Below, in pieces: positions 15,434-15,769 of a DNA stretch of 15,769 nt. The stretch comes from Sphingomonadaceae bacterium. GTDB lineage: Bacteria; Pseudomonadota; Alphaproteobacteria; Sphingomonadales; Sphingomonadaceae. The translations under genes were made by a program, and so were the position numbers. Each line of letters starts with the position of its first letter. Within the stretch, counting starts at the first letter, position 1. Under the pieces are notes generated by a model. That model was not told the origin of the DNA and ran no database searches. It was given only the letters and a program-made list of their open reading frames with translations. Location of the stretch: the NCBI GenBank assembly GCA_019245455.1, contig JAFARM010000405.1:1-15769 (forward strand), written 5' to 3'.

Positions 15434-15769
15434 TCGGCCACGCCGACAACGCCTATGCAGCGATGGTCGCCGCGGGCGAGCTTCGCCCCGACCCGTGCCA
15501 GGCCGCCGCCGCCGACCGGCTCTACCGCCTCCGCCGCGCGCTGGAGACGGCACCGCCGCCGGGCCTGTTCGGCCGGCTGTTCGCACCCCGGCCGACGCTT
15601 AGAAAGGGCATCTACCTGTGGGGCGGGGTCGGGCGCGGCAAGTCGATGCTGATGGACCTGTTCTTCGCCTCGGCCGACGTGCCTCGCAAGCGGCGCATCC
15701 ACTTCCATCGGTTCATGCAGGACGCGCATGCGCGCATCCACGCCTGGAAGCAGGCCAATCCGTCCGGCA
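15430..15769 (+). CDS. zapE: AFG1/ZapE family ATPase, N-terminal part
   Basis: The gene runs off the window; 113 codons are present. GTG at 15430 overlaps the thioesterase stop (GTGA), giving translational coupling. 'RKGIYLWGGVGRGKSMLMD' contains the Walker A loop GGVGRGKS (65-72), and 'KRRIHFHRFMQDAHARIHAW' is the ZapE/AFG1 block that follows. In E. coli ZapE is an ATPase linked to the division ring, and the mitochondrial relative Afg1 acts in respiratory protein quality control, which fits its place near complex II genes. The weak point is only the start codon. Confidence 0.92.
   Translation, partial: MIGHADNAYAAMVAAGELRPDPCQAAAADRLYRLRRALETAPPPGLFGRLFAPRPTLRKGIYLWGGVGRGKSMLMDLFFASADVPRKRRIHFHRFMQDAHARIHAWKQANPSG

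Overview
The window is GC-rich DNA that looks like an alphaproteobacterium, most likely a sphingomonad (Sphingomonadales). The evidence is the protein styles, the gene order recN-ligA-prmA, an sdhCDA/sdhB set followed by a hotdog thioesterase and zapE, and several families of short palindromic repeats of a kind common in this order. The genus cannot be fixed from sequence reading alone.

Layout. (1) 1-2357: the 3' end of recN and then ligA, both on +, a DNA repair and replication pair. (2) 2378-4274: prmA (ribosomal protein L11 methyltransferase) and a short-chain dehydrogenase on -, separated from ligA and from each other by palindromic repeats. (3) 4393-8235: a tightly packed + strand operon of acyl-CoA dehydrogenase, voltage-gated K+-type channel, aminoglycoside-phosphotransferase-like kinase and a DUF6285-type protein. 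Start and stop codons overlap at every junction. The dehydrogenase plus kinase pair resembles the ACAD10/ACAD11 and LvaC/LvaA systems that remove the hydroxyl of 4-hydroxyacyl-CoAs through a phosphorylated intermediate. (4) 8274-10855: sdhC, sdhD and sdhA of succinate dehydrogenase. (5) 10867-12423: an interloper block holding an unrecognised low-GC small gene (+), a BrnT/BrnA toxin-antitoxin pair (-) and a second short-chain dehydrogenase (-). (6) 12608-13393: sdhB, cut off from its partners by about 1.75 kb. (7) 13394-14881: a repeat-filled spacer and an acyltransferase-3 family membrane protein (-). (8) 14972-15769: a PaaI-like thioesterase and the start of zapE.

Two things stand out. First, palindromic repeats have been absorbed in frame into two adjacent genes. 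A CCCCTCCCGC-type repeat encodes residues 8-44 of the kinase. Two GTCATCCC-type repeats, plus unexplained linker sequence, split the DUF6285 domain and enlarge the protein to 244 residues. Both reading frames stay open and keep their tight coupling to neighbours. Second, the succinate dehydrogenase operon is broken between sdhA and sdhB by a toxin-antitoxin and dehydrogenase block facing the other way, so sdhB probably needs its own promoter.

No rRNA, tRNA, CRISPR array, prophage or insertion-sequence transposase was seen.
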